This document shows, in pieces, positions 1 to 8,395 of a stretch of 64,000 nt of DNA. Numbering within the stretch: position 1 is the first letter of the stretch; each line of letters starts with the position of its first letter. Source of the stretch: JBCDGZ01 sp038750655 (GTDB lineage Bacteria; Bacteroidota; Bacteroidia; Chitinophagales; Saprospiraceae). The DNA is taken from assembly GCA_038750655.1 (NCBI GenBank), contig JBCDGZ010000019.1, positions 1-64,000 of the forward strand, in the 5' to 3' direction. The notes under the pieces are model-generated. The model was given only the letters and a program-made list of their open reading frames with translations. It was not told the origin of the DNA and made no database searches. The position numbers were made by a program, and so were the translations under genes.

Positions 1-35
1 CACCTGATATTTCCGTATTGAAAGGACTATCTACA

Positions 36-53
36 GATAATCACCTGATTATC
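36..53. promoter_or_regulatory. Inverted repeat upstream of first lipoprotein
   Basis: GATAATC-ACCT-GATTATC is a perfect 7-bp inverted repeat with a 4-nt centre, 37 bp before the ATG at 91. The central 12-mer AATCACCTGATT recurs at the centre of another inverted repeat (53933-53950) upstream of the SulP gene. CACCTGAT also occurs at 1-8. It could be an operator or a short RNA hairpin. That it is regulatory is inference. Confidence 0.35.
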
Positions 54-90
54 CATTCCGTGATTTTAACACACATAAATCTATACGACT

Positions 91-777
91 ATGAAAAATT
101 TTATGCTTCCTCTCGTTTTATTGCTCATGCTCGGTATCAGCTTTTCTTCGTGTAATAAAGATACTGAACTGGACTCTAAAGTCGCTCAAAGTGTTCCGCA
201 GCCTAATGCCATCAGTACGCTACCCGGAGAGGCCGGACCTCTGTCTGCTAGTGATCTAATTCCTACAGAGCTTACGCAAGCCGCAGTTTCAGCTGACCCT
301 TCCGCTATCTTTTTGCTTATTGGAGTGTCTTTTTACTTTAATGATGCATGGTACCCTTCCTCCCCAGATTACTTCAGTACAGAGGGGCTTGCAACATCAT
401 TTATATTGCGCTATCCAGGTTTTGAATACCGATACATTCCCAACTATGGTGGCGAAATTCATCAATGTATAAGATTTACTAAGCCCAAAATATATGAGCT
501 TACACATCCTGTATCAGGGGAGGTCTTCCGTGTGATAAGATATGAGAAGGGGGGGCCATCTGGTAGTGTATTCGACACGGAAGGCAACCTATATCCTGTA
601 TCAAAATTTAAGAATGGTAATTGTACCTGTGGTACAAGCCAATTTTCAGCTTATGAGTACGCTGCTACTCAAGCCCCATTTGATGCGAACTTTCTGTATG
701 TTCCCGGAGAAGGCAATGAGCACGTTATTGCGGTTCCGGCAGTATTCGAGGAGCCTACTTACTATGAATGTTTCTAA
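91..777 (+). CDS. Hypothetical lipoprotein
   Basis: 228-residue protein of unknown function, probably a lipoprotein. The N-terminus is a short charged stretch, a hydrophobic core (LPLVLLLMLGISF) and a lipobox ending in SSC at about residue 21, followed by NKD, which is the usual form of Bacteroidota signal-peptidase-II substrates. The mature part starts with a Ser/Pro/Ala-rich linker (residues 25-70) and continues as a beta-rich domain with many aromatic residues and a CTC motif near residue 178. No domain family is recognised. It lies alone and converges on the serine hydrolase gene. The start is the first ATG and gives a complete signal peptide. Confidence 0.7.
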   Translation: MKNFMLPLVLLLMLGISFSSCNKDTELDSKVAQSVPQPNAISTLPGEAGPLSASDLIPTELTQAAVSADPSAIFLLIGVSFYFNDAWYPSSPDYFSTEGLATSFILRYPGFEYRYIPNYGGEIHQCIRFTKPKIYELTHPVSGEVFRVIRYEKGGPSGSVFDTEGNLYPVSKFKNGNCTCGTSQFSAYEYAATQAPFDANFLYVPGEGNEHVIAVPAVFEEPTYYECF

Positions 778-792
778 AGAAGTCTAATTAAG

Positions 793-825
793 GAGAGCGC
801 CGCTGCTTTACTACCAGTGGCTCTC
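793..825. terminator. Possible bidirectional terminator
   Basis: An imperfect hairpin (GAGAGC...GGCTCTC with a CTG/CAG inner stem) lies between two convergent genes. There is no strong T-run on either side, so it is a weak candidate. Confidence 0.3.
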
Positions 826-844
826 TTCATTGCAAAAGGCTAAG

Positions 845-1984
845 CTAGAGCTGGCCAACAATAGCTTCCATCACCACAGGCCGGTATTTCCGCTCATCGC
901 GCTCCAAAATAAAGATAGCGATGGAGGCATTAAGCTCGGGGATATATTTCACCGTTGTGCCCCAATAGCCACCGTGCCCATAACTTTGCATTGCTTTCAC
1001 CTTGGAAGAGGATAGCCCCAGGAGGTAGTTACTGTCCTGTTGATCTTCTGTGGGCATTTTGGTGTAGATCAAATCCAGGGTTTCTGGTTTTTCGAAGAAT
1101 TTCCCTTCAAACAAAAGCTGGGAAAAGCGGGCCAGGTCCTTCGAGGTAGCGGCTAGGCCCCCGCCGCCGTACAAATCATAGGAAGCATCAAGCTGGTAGC
1201 TGTTGATAGACAAACTGCCAACATACTGATAGGCCAGCGGCTTTACCCCCTGCGGGGCCGGCTCTAGCGTATGAAACCAGGTGGCCGTCAATCCGTGTCG
1301 CTCATACGCCATCAACTCCTTCATCGCCTCATAAAAGGGCTGTCCCGTCAGCTGCTCAATAATCTCCGTCAACAGCAAGTAATTGGTATCGGCGTATTTG
1401 AATAGGGCGCCCGCCTTGCCCAGCGGCTCTCCCGCGCTGATGGCCAGGGCAATCTGCTCGTCCCGCGTCCAGCGATGCTTAGGATTTTTCTCCATCCTAC
1501 CAAAGAAATCCTCTGCATCTACATAATTAAACACCCCGCCGGTATGCGAGAGCAAGTGCGCCACCGTAATCCCCTCGAGGTCATAGCCATCAGTTATCAA
1601 CAGCTCCCGCGTCTGATCCGACAGCAGCGCCCCAATGGGTTGATCAAGCTTCACTTTCCCCATCTCCACCAATCGTAGTATGCTCACCGATACATAGGTC
1701 TTGGTATTGCTGGCAATCAAAACGGGCTGGTCAGCCCGCAGCGGCTGGCCCTTCTCAGGCCCCTGCTTGCCCGCAGCGCCACTCCAAGAGATGCCCTGCT
1801 CCGGTGCTTCAACGTGGGCCATTAATCCCGTCATTCCTGGGTGCTGTTGCAGCATGGAGTCTAGGATGGCTTGGAAGGCTTCGGTTTGGGCGGGGGGAGC
1901 AGTAGTCGTGGTGCTTGGAGCCTGGGGTTGGCAGGCCAGTAGGCTTAGGGCTAAGAGGAGTAAGGGTAGGATTGATGGTTTCAT
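845..1984 (-). CDS. Serine hydrolase, beta-lactamase-fold family (lipoprotein)
   Basis: 379-residue member of the serine beta-lactamase/penicillin-binding-protein-like hydrolases (Pfam Beta-lactamase). The S-x-x-K motif is SNTK, about residues 92-95 from this start. The second motif is Y-A-D in KYADTNY, where the family more often has Y-x-N. The third motif is HGG in GHGGYWGT. I chose the ATG at 1984 because it gives a clean lipoprotein signal (MKPSILPLLLLALSLLAC). A longer frame to 2032 adds a hydrophilic extension that overlaps the neighbouring gene's end. The enzyme is probably anchored in the periplasm or outer membrane. The substrate (D-amino-acid peptide, ester or beta-lactam) cannot be told from sequence, and most family members are not resistance enzymes. 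It sits just downstream of the oxidoreductase gene on the same strand. Confidence 0.85.
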   Translation of the reverse strand: MKPSILPLLLLALSLLACQPQAPSTTTTAPPAQTEAFQAILDSMLQQHPGMTGLMAHVEAPEQGISWSGAAGKQGPEKGQPLRADQPVLIASNTKTYVSVSILRLVEMGKVKLDQPIGALLSDQTRELLITDGYDLEGITVAHLLSHTGGVFNYVDAEDFFGRMEKNPKHRWTRDEQIALAISAGEPLGKAGALFKYADTNYLLLTEIIEQLTGQPFYEAMKELMAYERHGLTATWFHTLEPAPQGVKPLAYQYVGSLSINSYQLDASYDLYGGGGLAATSKDLARFSQLLFEGKFFEKPETLDLIYTKMPTEDQQDSNYLLGLSSSKVKAMQSYGHGGYWGTTVKYIPELNASIAIFILERDERKYRPVVMEAIVGQL

Positions 1985-2021
1985 ATGCTCTGGTGCTTTT
2001 GGTTGATGGTTGAGCGCCTCC

Positions 2022-3236
2022 CTATGCTTCATCCTGGCCTCCGGCTACATACCCGGCTAAATAGCCAAAGTGCGGCCCCAGCAGCCCATTCACCGCCACC
2101 GTTGCCCGCTCAATGACCTTGCTGTCGGCTTGCAGCAGCTCCTCCAGGATATGCTCCATGAACTGCTCGCCGAATGCCTTGGAGGCGTCGCGGGGAAGTT
2201 CGTTGGGGAGGTTATCAATGGTCATCATGTCGATACTGTTGGGGGAGTGGGGGGCGACCTCCGTTCCGCTGGCCGGAGCATAGCCGAAGATGGGATCGGC
2301 GATGGTGCTGGCGCGGAGGGTGGAGGGGATGGAGGAGACGGGCGCAATATCGCAGGTGACATCGGCGATGACTTGGATACGGAAATCATCGGCTTGGGCC
2401 TCTTCGCGGGTGAAGAAGGCCGGGGCGGCGTTGTCCCAGTAGATGCCATTGATCATAATATCGCTGACTTTGGTGTAGGGGGCGAAGCTGCTGCGGTAGC
2501 GTTGGGGGTGGGCGAAGAATTCTTCTTGAGAGTAGGCTTGTCCCTCCTTGTGTTCAGCATAGTGCTCGCAATCTAATTGCGTAAAAACGGCTTCCTGGAA
2601 TTCCTCTTGGAGGTATTGCGCTGGTGGAACCTGGCGGATGCCCATATCTTTGAGTACCTGCGCAGCGCCATTAGCGACCCGGCCAGTGCCGGTTAGGACG
2701 ATCTTCATTGGCGGGAGCTGTAGGCTTTGGTAGAGGCGGGTGGCTTCGGCGTAGTCGCGGCAGTCTTTCATACGCTTGAGGTTGAAGTGGCCGGTGCGGC
2801 GGCCGTAGGTCAGGAGGCCATTGTGTGCGCCGACCATGCCAGCAAAGCGGCCGAAGGCGATGAGGCGGCGGCCCAGCTCATCGGTCAGCACCTCGTAGTC
2901 GATCAGGCGAATGTGGTGTTGGAGGACGGCTTGCAGGAGGGCGCGGTTGTAGGGCTGTTCCTTGATCGTATGGGAGAAAAAGAAGTAGGTTTTGTGAGGA
3001 ATCAGCTGATCGATGGGGACTTCTTTGACGCCCATGAGGACATCGCAGCTGGCCATATCGTCGGATAGGGGGACCTTGGCTTCTTGGTATTCTTGATCGG
3101 TGAAGCAGCGGCCGGGGGAGGGGGCGACGATCAGTTCTACGGGATATTGTTGCAGGACTTGTTGACACTGCGCCGGAGTCATCGGGACTCTAGAATCTGG
3201 TGGGGTCTTCCCCTCTTTGATAATGCCTATTTTCAT
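2022..3236 (-). CDS. Saccharopine dehydrogenase / alanine dehydrogenase-like NAD-dependent oxidoreductase
   Basis: 404-residue protein of the AlaDH/PNT - saccharopine dehydrogenase (LYS1-type) family. The N-terminus has the family signature (IGIIKEGKTPPDSRVPMTP, residues 3-21) with the conserved Arg. FFFSHTIKEQ (about 85-94) carries the Lys/His region of the active site. A Rossmann nucleotide loop TGTGRVANGA is at about 182-191. Near residue 300, CDIAPVSSIPST followed by ADPIFGY matches the substrate-domain signature of saccharopine dehydrogenases. The expected reaction is NAD-linked oxidative deamination of an amino acid or saccharopine-like adduct in the cytoplasm. No lysine-biosynthesis neighbours are present, so the exact substrate is open. 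The gene is GC-rich compared with its surroundings. Confidence 0.8.
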   Translation of the reverse strand: MKIGIIKEGKTPPDSRVPMTPAQCQQVLQQYPVELIVAPSPGRCFTDQEYQEAKVPLSDDMASCDVLMGVKEVPIDQLIPHKTYFFFSHTIKEQPYNRALLQAVLQHHIRLIDYEVLTDELGRRLIAFGRFAGMVGAHNGLLTYGRRTGHFNLKRMKDCRDYAEATRLYQSLQLPPMKIVLTGTGRVANGAAQVLKDMGIRQVPPAQYLQEEFQEAVFTQLDCEHYAEHKEGQAYSQEEFFAHPQRYRSSFAPYTKVSDIMINGIYWDNAAPAFFTREEAQADDFRIQVIADVTCDIAPVSSIPSTLRASTIADPIFGYAPASGTEVAPHSPNSIDMMTIDNLPNELPRDASKAFGEQFMEHILEELLQADSKVIERATVAVNGLLGPHFGYLAGYVAGGQDEA

Positions 3237-3488
3237 GCCTTAAAAATAGCCTAAAAATCTGGAAGTGGCGCTCAATTTTGTCGAAAACAGCTGACGATTA
3301 TTTTGATGTGTTAAAGCGTCCTATCACCGCGATTAGAGCGGGCTTTGGCATGGTAGTTGGTCAAAAAAATATGATTTCCCCATCTGTATCGACTCCCAAT
3401 ACCTCCCGAATGTTCTCCCCGCTCAATGCTCCCCATTGAATGATCAACCAAGTATATTCTAATAACCAACCGAAGAAGCTATTTAACC

Positions 3489-3860
3489 ATGAAAGTACTT
3501 TCTCTTTACGTTGTGATGACCCTAATGGCGGTGCTGCCCGGATACGCTAATACTGGTGTAGTCGGCCCGTACGATCCTCCTATGGAGGGCATTGGGGACG
3601 GAACAGTATCGCTGTCCGCTATCTTTTTTGAAGATATAGAGGGCGAATTGCTGTTTATTGATTTTGAGGCCATTGGAGATGGTATTGTCCAATTGAACAT
3701 TCTCAAGGGGCAAGGACTGATGCTACAGGACGATGTTACAGATTTACCCGCGAATACGATTTACGAACTGAACTTGGAGGTTTTCCGCAGTGGAACCTAC
3801 ACCATAGAATTGGTGACCGACAAGGACATCAAGATTCACAAAGAAATCACGATCGAGTAA
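3489..3860 (+). CDS. Small secreted beta-sandwich protein
   Basis: 123 residues with a signal peptide (MKVLSLYVVMTLMAVLPGYA). The mature protein is entirely beta-strand-like. The C-terminal half (LPANTIYELNLEVFRSGTY...IELV...IHKEITIE) resembles the strand order of DUF3244 or T9SS type A tail domains: an N-x-Y-x-x-x-L strand, an SGTY turn, and a final Lys-Glu strand. It may be a stand-alone small secreted domain. The function is unknown. It is transcribed alone toward ssrA and followed by a strong terminator. Confidence 0.65.
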   Translation: MKVLSLYVVMTLMAVLPGYANTGVVGPYDPPMEGIGDGTVSLSAIFFEDIEGELLFIDFEAIGDGIVQLNILKGQGLMLQDDVTDLPANTIYELNLEVFRSGTYTIELVTDKDIKIHKEITIE

Positions 3861-3876
3861 AAGTTATTAAGTAATT

Positions 3877-3904
3877 CAAGTTGCGACGAACGAGCGTCAA
3901 CTTG
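3877..3904 (+). repeat. Dispersed 28-bp intergenic repeat, copy 1
   Basis: The element begins CAAGTTGCGA and contains GAACGAG and GTCAAC. A second copy, 25 of 28 bases identical, lies on the minus strand at 50294-50321. The outer CAAGTTG/CAACTTG arms of this copy can pair. Here it sits 17 bp after the stop of the small secreted protein gene. Confidence 0.55.
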
Positions 3905-3939
3905 GGTTAAGGACACTAAAAATTGAAAATCGACGCCAT

Positions 3940-3972
3940 CGCCCGGTATCTACTGATGCCGGGCGTTTTTTA
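3940..3972 (+). terminator. Rho-independent terminator
   Basis: An 11-bp stem (CGCCCGGTATC / GATGCCGGGCG, one G-T pair) with a 4-nt loop is followed by six T. It ends transcription from the small secreted protein gene before the ssrA promoter. Confidence 0.8.
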
Positions 3973-4004
3973 TTGAAATGGGTGAGGAATCGAACTTTTG
4001 TCCC

Positions 4005-4012
4005 TATCTTTG
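4005..4012 (+). promoter_or_regulatory. Candidate -7 box of ssrA
   Basis: TATCTTTG fits the Bacteroidota -7 consensus TAnnTTTG and lies 54 bp before the mature tmRNA 5' end. No well-spaced -33 TTG was found. A precursor leader of about 45 nt would follow. Confidence 0.4.
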
Positions 4013-4065
4013 GGTTTATGCATTGGATGATCGGTCAAAAGCGATCGATAACACATTTGACAACT

Positions 4066-4454
4066 GGGGCTGACTGGAATCGACAGGATTGATTTTCAGC
4101 TGGTAAGCATGCCGGGGAAAGATTGCTCACTCCGTTAACTATGGTAATCGAACAATTTTAATTGGCAACTCTAAGTTCGCCATGGCTGCCTAATTCTAGG
4201 AATTAGAACGCCTTTGTGCCGTATGGTTGATGTCTGATATACATCATGCCGCATATCGACCCTCCCCTTAACCGGGGATTCAGACTCGCTCGATTATTCG
4301 CTTCGCTAATCGGGGACACTCAGAAGCTAAGGTGAAGGCACGGGTGGGTTTCCAGACCTCCCCTGATCCCGACAAATTCAACTGGAAACTAAGCATGTAG
4401 AAAGCCTTCTGGTGCTTTCTCTGGACGAGGGTTCGACTCCCTCCAGCTCCACCA
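4066..4454 (+). ncRNA. ssrA: Transfer-messenger RNA (tmRNA)
   Basis: The 5' end GGGGCTG pairs with CAGCTCC at the 3' end (one G-U pair), followed by discriminator A and an encoded CCA. The T-arm sequence GGTTCGACTCC is present near the 3' end. The 5' side has GGAATCGACAGG, the tmRNA D-loop-like region. The tag reading frame lies at 4164-4193: GGC AAC TCT AAG TTC GCC ATG GCT GCC TAA, giving GNSKFAMAA. This has the form of Bacteroidota tags (G-x-x-x-[YF]-A-x-A-A). The length of 389 nt is normal. Its role is rescue of ribosomes stalled on mRNAs lacking a stop codon, with SmpB. Confidence 0.95.
4164..4193 (+). other. tmRNA proteolysis-tag reading frame
   Basis: The inferred resume codon is GGC at 4164 and the tag ends at TAA 4191-4193. 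The predicted tag GNSKFAMAA ends in the AxAA type recognised by Clp proteases. The resume codon was placed by analogy with other Bacteroidota tags of nine residues beginning with Gly. Confidence 0.75.
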
Positions 4455-4463
4455 AGTAGGAAT

Positions 4464-4503
4464 TTAACCCTTTGTGAGTCAATGGCTTGTAAAGGGTTTT
4501 TTT
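4464..4503 (+). terminator. Terminator of ssrA
   Basis: AACCCTTT and AAAGGGTT form an 8-bp stem around a loop of about 18 nt, followed by seven T. It starts 10 bp after the tmRNA CCA end. Confidence 0.75.
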
Positions 4504-4618
4504 ATGCCTATCCGTAGCCTATTTGTACTGCGCCAAATGTAAGTCTTGTTATCTATGGCCAACTAAGCTTTTCTCCTTAAATTAATGGAGAATTACATAC
4601 CAACGCACAGATATATAC

Positions 4619-7600
4619 ATGGGTTACTTTCGATTTCTTCCCCTTCTTCTCTTGGGGGCAAGCCCGCTATTGGGCTTCGGGCAGTTGAGCCAGGAGGCAA
4701 AAGCACAGATTGATTCGTTGCAGCAGGTGATTGCCAATGCCCAACAGGATACGGTTAAGGTGAACGCCTGGGACGCCTGGGCGGAGATCGTTAAAAAAAC
4801 AGATAAGCAGACAGCGATTGAGCTTTGGGAAAACATCGTAGCCCTCACGGGGCAATATTTTTCTCCTCAACAATTACCATCGATCAGTAAAGCACTCCGC
4901 GTTTATCCGCTCAAGCAGGCAGCAGCATTGCATAAGCTGGGCGTGATTTATCATTTTAAAGACCACAAAAAAGCACTGGACTACTATTCGCGTAGCCTGC
5001 AAATTAATGAGGCGATAGGGCATCAATTGGGAATGGCTAAAACGCTGAATAATATCGGGGCGATTTACCTCAAATATGGGGATCAGAATAAGGCGCTGGA
5101 GCACTTCAAGCGCAGCCTTAGCATCGGGGAAGAGATTGATGATCAGGAGCGAATTGCTGCTTCTCTCAACAGCATTGCTACTGTTTATAAGCAGTTAGGG
5201 GATAATGAGAAAGCTATCGACTTTTATACGCGCAGCTTGGACATCAAAGAAGCATTGGGGGATAAGGGCGGGGCGGCCCGTTCCATGTTTAATCTTGGCC
5301 TCATCTATCATGATACCGGAGACTTGGCCCGCGCCAAGGACTACTATAATCAGGCGATGGAAAGATTTGAAGCCTTGGATTATCAGCGGGGGATTGCTTC
5401 GGTACTGACGAGGATTGGGTCGATTTATCAAGAACAGGGGGATCATCTGGATGCTTTATCTTATTATGAACATGCGCTAAAAATCAGGAGACAAATAGGC
5501 GATTCGGCTGGCATCGCTCGAACCTTGAATAGCATTGGGAGTATTTATAAAGCACAGGGAAATATTGAAAAAGCTATTGATTATCACATTCAGAGCTTGA
5601 AGAAATATGAAGAGATGGAGAATAAACCCGGTGTGGCTTCGGTCTTAAATAGCATTGGACTGATTTATAAGCAACAGGGGGAAGAGGCAAAGGCCCTGCG
5701 CTATTTTATGCGGAGCTTGAAGGCTTACCAAGAAACAAATAATAAAAATGAAGAAGCTATCTTATTGAAGAATATCGGATGGGTGCATCAGGACCAAGGA
5801 GACCGGGTAAAGGCATTGGATTATTACACGAGAAGTCTGAAGATTTGTGAAGAAACGAAAAATCAATATGGTATAGCTGCGGCCTACAATAGTATGGCTA
5901 GTATTTATCGGGAGGAAGGGAAAAGTGCCGCCGCTATAGATTATTACTCTCGGAGCTTGAACATTTACGAACAACTAGAAGACCTGGGGAATACGGCGCT
6001 TCTCCTATACAATATTGGATGGTATCATTATCGACAAAAGGACTATACAACATCCATTGAATACGCTCAGCGGGCACTGGCTAAAGCGGAGGAAGTGGGC
6101 CAATTGATCTATGTGAAAGAATCTAGTGAGCTGCTTTACAAAAGCTACAAAGCGACCAATCAGCCTGCCCTGGCCCTACGTATGCATGAGCAATATCTCA
6201 ATGCCCGCGATAGTTTGGAACGGGAGGAAAATCAGCGGGCGGTGATTCGTCAGGAGTACAAATATCAGTACGATCAACAGGCCCTTGCGGACAGCCTCAA
6301 GAACGCAGAGGCCCAAAAGCTAGCCGAAGCGCAGCTATCCGCCCAGAAAGCTTCCAACCTCCAACAGCGGCAGCAGAGTATTTTTATTGGCGTAGGGCTA
6401 CTGGCTTTACTCTTGCTTTCTGCCTTCCTATTTTATCGAAGAAGGAAGGCACTGCAAGCTAGATTGGAGCAGGAGCAGCAGGAGGCCCAGCGGCTTAAAG
6501 AGCTGGATCAGCTGAAGACGAAACTGTATACCAATCTGACCCACGAATTCCGTACGCCTCTGACTGTTATGTTGGGGATGACGGAAAAGATCAGAACTGC
6601 CCCTCAGAAATTTCTGGCCGAAGGCACACTCATCATCGAACGCAATGGGAATAATTTATTGCGGATCATCAACCAACTGCTCGATTTATCCAAGTTGGAA
6701 AACCACTCCTTGAAACTTCATTTGCAGCAAAACGACATCATCCCTTATCTGAATTACATCACGGAATCCTTTCACTCCTATGCCAATGGTAAAAACCTCT
6801 CCCTTCGCTTCTTTTCTAATGTGGAGCATTTAGTAATGGATTATGATCCAGAGCAAATCAAGCAGGTAATGACCAACTTGATTGCCAATGCCATCAAGTT
6901 TACGCCTTCGGGGGGCGAAGTCAAAGTTCGGGTACTAAAAAAGGAGGGGCGCTTGCAGATTGATGTCCAGGACGATGGGATTGGCATTCCCAAGGAGGCG
7001 CTGCCGCAGATTTTCGCTCGCTTTTATCAGGTCGATGATTCTGCTACCCGCGCTTACGAAGGCACTGGGATCGGACTGACTCATGTGAAGGAGCTGGTGA
7101 ATTTGATGGGCGGACAGATTAGCGTAGAAAGTATTCTGGAAAAAGGGGGGGCGGAGGAAAAGTCAGGCAGCACTTTTAGCGTTGTTTTGCCCATCCAAAA
7201 TAATGCGTCTTTAACAGAAACTTCTCTTTTACCTGATGTGGCCAAGGCCATTCCGCAAGAGGCCGTCCCCCTATTAATCGAGACTGCTCCTACTAACGGG
7301 GAATTGCCAAGAGTGTTGATCATCGAAGATAATCCTGATGTTGTAGTCTACCTCAAAAGCTGTCTGGAAAAGGACTATCAGTTGGAGGTGGCTTACAATG
7401 GAGATATTGGGATTGAAAAGGCGATCAACTCCGTTCCCGACTTGATCATCAGCGATGTGATGATGCCGGGTAAGGATGGCTTTGAAGTTTGCAATGTGCT
7501 GAAGACCGATGAGCGGACCAGCCACATTCCCATTGTGCTCTTAACGGCGAAGGCGGATTTGTCTTCTAAGCTGGAGGGCCTGGAGCGGGGAGCAGACGCC

Positions 7601-8080
7601 TACCTGGCCAAGCCTTTCCAGGAACAGGAGCTAGCTATTCGTTTACAAAATCTTTTGGAAGGTCGCCAAAAGATGCAGGACTATTTCTCGGCGCACTATC
7701 TTCAGGCTACTCCTCATCCTACGACAAATCCATCAACGGAAAGCCCTAATGAAGATACCCAAATCGAAGATGCTTTTATTCAAAAAGTAAATGCCATTCT
7801 GCAAGATAATATTGAGGACGAAAATTTTGGGCTGGTCGAGCTGCGCCGAGCAGTAGGGATGACGCGCTCCCCCTTCTTTCGCAAGATGAAAGCCCTGACC
7901 AATACTACGCCTTCCGACTACATTCGAGCCTACAGGATGAGGCAAGCCCGCTACCTTTTGGAGCATACTGATCACAATGTGGCCGAGGTCGCCTACGCCG
8001 TCGGCTTCAAAAATCCTTCTTATTTCACCAAAGTCTTCCAAAAAGAGTATGGTATTGCTCCAAGTACAGTAAAGGGCTGA
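4619..8080 (+). CDS. Hybrid two-component sensor/regulator (TPR - histidine kinase - receiver - AraC HTH)
   Basis: 1153 residues in one chain. Signal peptide, residues 1-22. About ten periplasmic TPR units, roughly 100-490 (repeated A-x-x-Y-x-x-x-SL-x-I patterns). Transmembrane segment about 587-607 (FIGVGLLALLLLSAFLFY). HisKA with phospho-acceptor His642 in LTHEFRTP. HATPase with NLIANAIKFTP, DDGIGIP and GTGIGL. Receiver domain about 890-1010 with Asp946 in SDVMMPG and Lys in AKPF. C-terminal AraC-type helix-turn-helix, about 1055-1150. This is the HTCS layout, common in Bacteroidota, where the signal is sensed in the periplasm and DNA is bound by the same protein. TPR sensors replace the usual propeller sensor of polysaccharide regulators, so the ligand is not predictable. 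The target may be the adjacent downstream region with an 18-bp direct repeat. Confidence 0.92.
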   Translation: MGYFRFLPLLLLGASPLLGFGQLSQEAKAQIDSLQQVIANAQQDTVKVNAWDAWAEIVKKTDKQTAIELWENIVALTGQYFSPQQLPSISKALRVYPLKQAAALHKLGVIYHFKDHKKALDYYSRSLQINEAIGHQLGMAKTLNNIGAIYLKYGDQNKALEHFKRSLSIGEEIDDQERIAASLNSIATVYKQLGDNEKAIDFYTRSLDIKEALGDKGGAARSMFNLGLIYHDTGDLARAKDYYNQAMERFEALDYQRGIASVLTRIGSIYQEQGDHLDALSYYEHALKIRRQIGDSAGIARTLNSIGSIYKAQGNIEKAIDYHIQSLKKYEEMENKPGVASVLNSIGLIYKQQGEEAKALRYFMRSLKAYQETNNKNEEAILLKNIGWVHQDQGDRVKALDYYTRSLKICEETKNQYGIAAAYNSMASIYREEGKSAAAIDYYSRSLNIYEQLEDLGNTALLLYNIGWYHYRQKDYTTSIEYAQRALAKAEEVGQLIYVKESSELLYKSYKATNQPALALRMHEQYLNARDSLEREENQRAVIRQEYKYQYDQQALADSLKNAEAQKLAEAQLSAQKASNLQQRQQSIFIGVGLLALLLLSAFLFYRRRKALQARLEQEQQEAQRLKELDQLKTKLYTNLTHEFRTPLTVMLGMTEKIRTAPQKFLAEGTLIIERNGNNLLRIINQLLDLSKLENHSLKLHLQQNDIIPYLNYITESFHSYANGKNLSLRFFSNVEHLVMDYDPEQIKQVMTNLIANAIKFTPSGGEVKVRVLKKEGRLQIDVQDDGIGIPKEALPQIFARFYQVDDSATRAYEGTGIGLTHVKELVNLMGGQISVESILEKGGAEEKSGSTFSVVLPIQNNASLTETSLLPDVAKAIPQEAVPLLIETAPTNGELPRVLIIEDNPDVVVYLKSCLEKDYQLEVAYNGDIGIEKAINSVPDLIISDVMMPGKDGFEVCNVLKTDERTSHIPIVLLTAKADLSSKLEGLERGADAYLAKPFQEQELAIRLQNLLEGRQKMQDYFSAHYLQATPHPTTNPSTESPNEDTQIEDAFIQKVNAILQDNIEDENFGLVELRRAVGMTRSPFFRKMKALTNTTPSDYIRAYRMRQARYLLEHTDHNVAEVAYAVGFKNPSYFTKVFQKEYGIAPSTVKG

Positions 8081-8102
8081 TAATCAATATACTATATTTT
8101 GT

Positions 8103-8152
8103 AGAGAGCTGAAATTACCTGCTTTTTTCCATCAAGAGAGCTGAAATTACCT
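8103..8152. repeat. 18-bp direct repeat, candidate operator
   Basis: AGAGAGCTGAAATTACCT occurs exactly at 8103-8120 and 8135-8152, start to start 32 bp, about three helical turns. AraC-type regulators often bind direct repeats in phase like this. The preceding gene encodes such a regulator, so a self- or neighbour-control site is a reasonable inference. Confidence 0.6.
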
Positions 8153-8351
8153 ATTTCTGGGCTCAAATTATTAGCCTTTGTATAGCATTTCTTTCCATCT
8201 TTGTATCAACCTTTTTCATAAAGGTATAGTCAACACATCAGTCTTCATACTTTTTCAAAATATTTAAACGTAAAGCATCGATCGTACGATTCTGAAAGCT
8301 AGCGCAGGCTTGTATCAGAGGTGCTGATTGCTCAAAACATCTTTACTCACA

Positions 8352-8377
8352 GCCTTATGTCTTGTATCACATAAGGC
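8352..8377 (+). promoter_or_regulatory. Leader hairpin before peptide gene
   Basis: GCCTTATGT (8352-8360) and ACATAAGGC (8369-8377) form a perfect 9-bp stem with an 8-nt loop, ending 18 nt before the ATG at 8396. There is no T-run after it, so it is not a typical terminator. It may be an operator or an mRNA structure near the ribosome-binding region. Confidence 0.5.
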
Positions 8378-8395
8378 CCTTAAATCTATTGTCAA

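Larger units (their letters stand above)
8081..8395 (+). promoter_or_regulatory. Regulatory-looking leader before the small peptide gene
   Basis: This 315-bp gap holds the 18-bp direct repeat at 8103-8120 and 8135-8152, an AT-rich promoter-like stretch (TTTG at 8177, CATCTTTG at 8196, near the TAnnTTTG -7 consensus but with short spacing), and a 9-bp hairpin at 8352-8377 just before the ATG at 8396. There is no obvious terminator for the regulator gene upstream. Confidence 0.45.

Noticed and set aside
845..1984. Calling the serine hydrolase an antibiotic-resistance beta-lactamase
   Set aside because: The S-x-x-K and HGG motifs fit the wide family, but the Y-A-D motif and lipoprotein form fit general serine hydrolases. 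No AmpC-like evidence.
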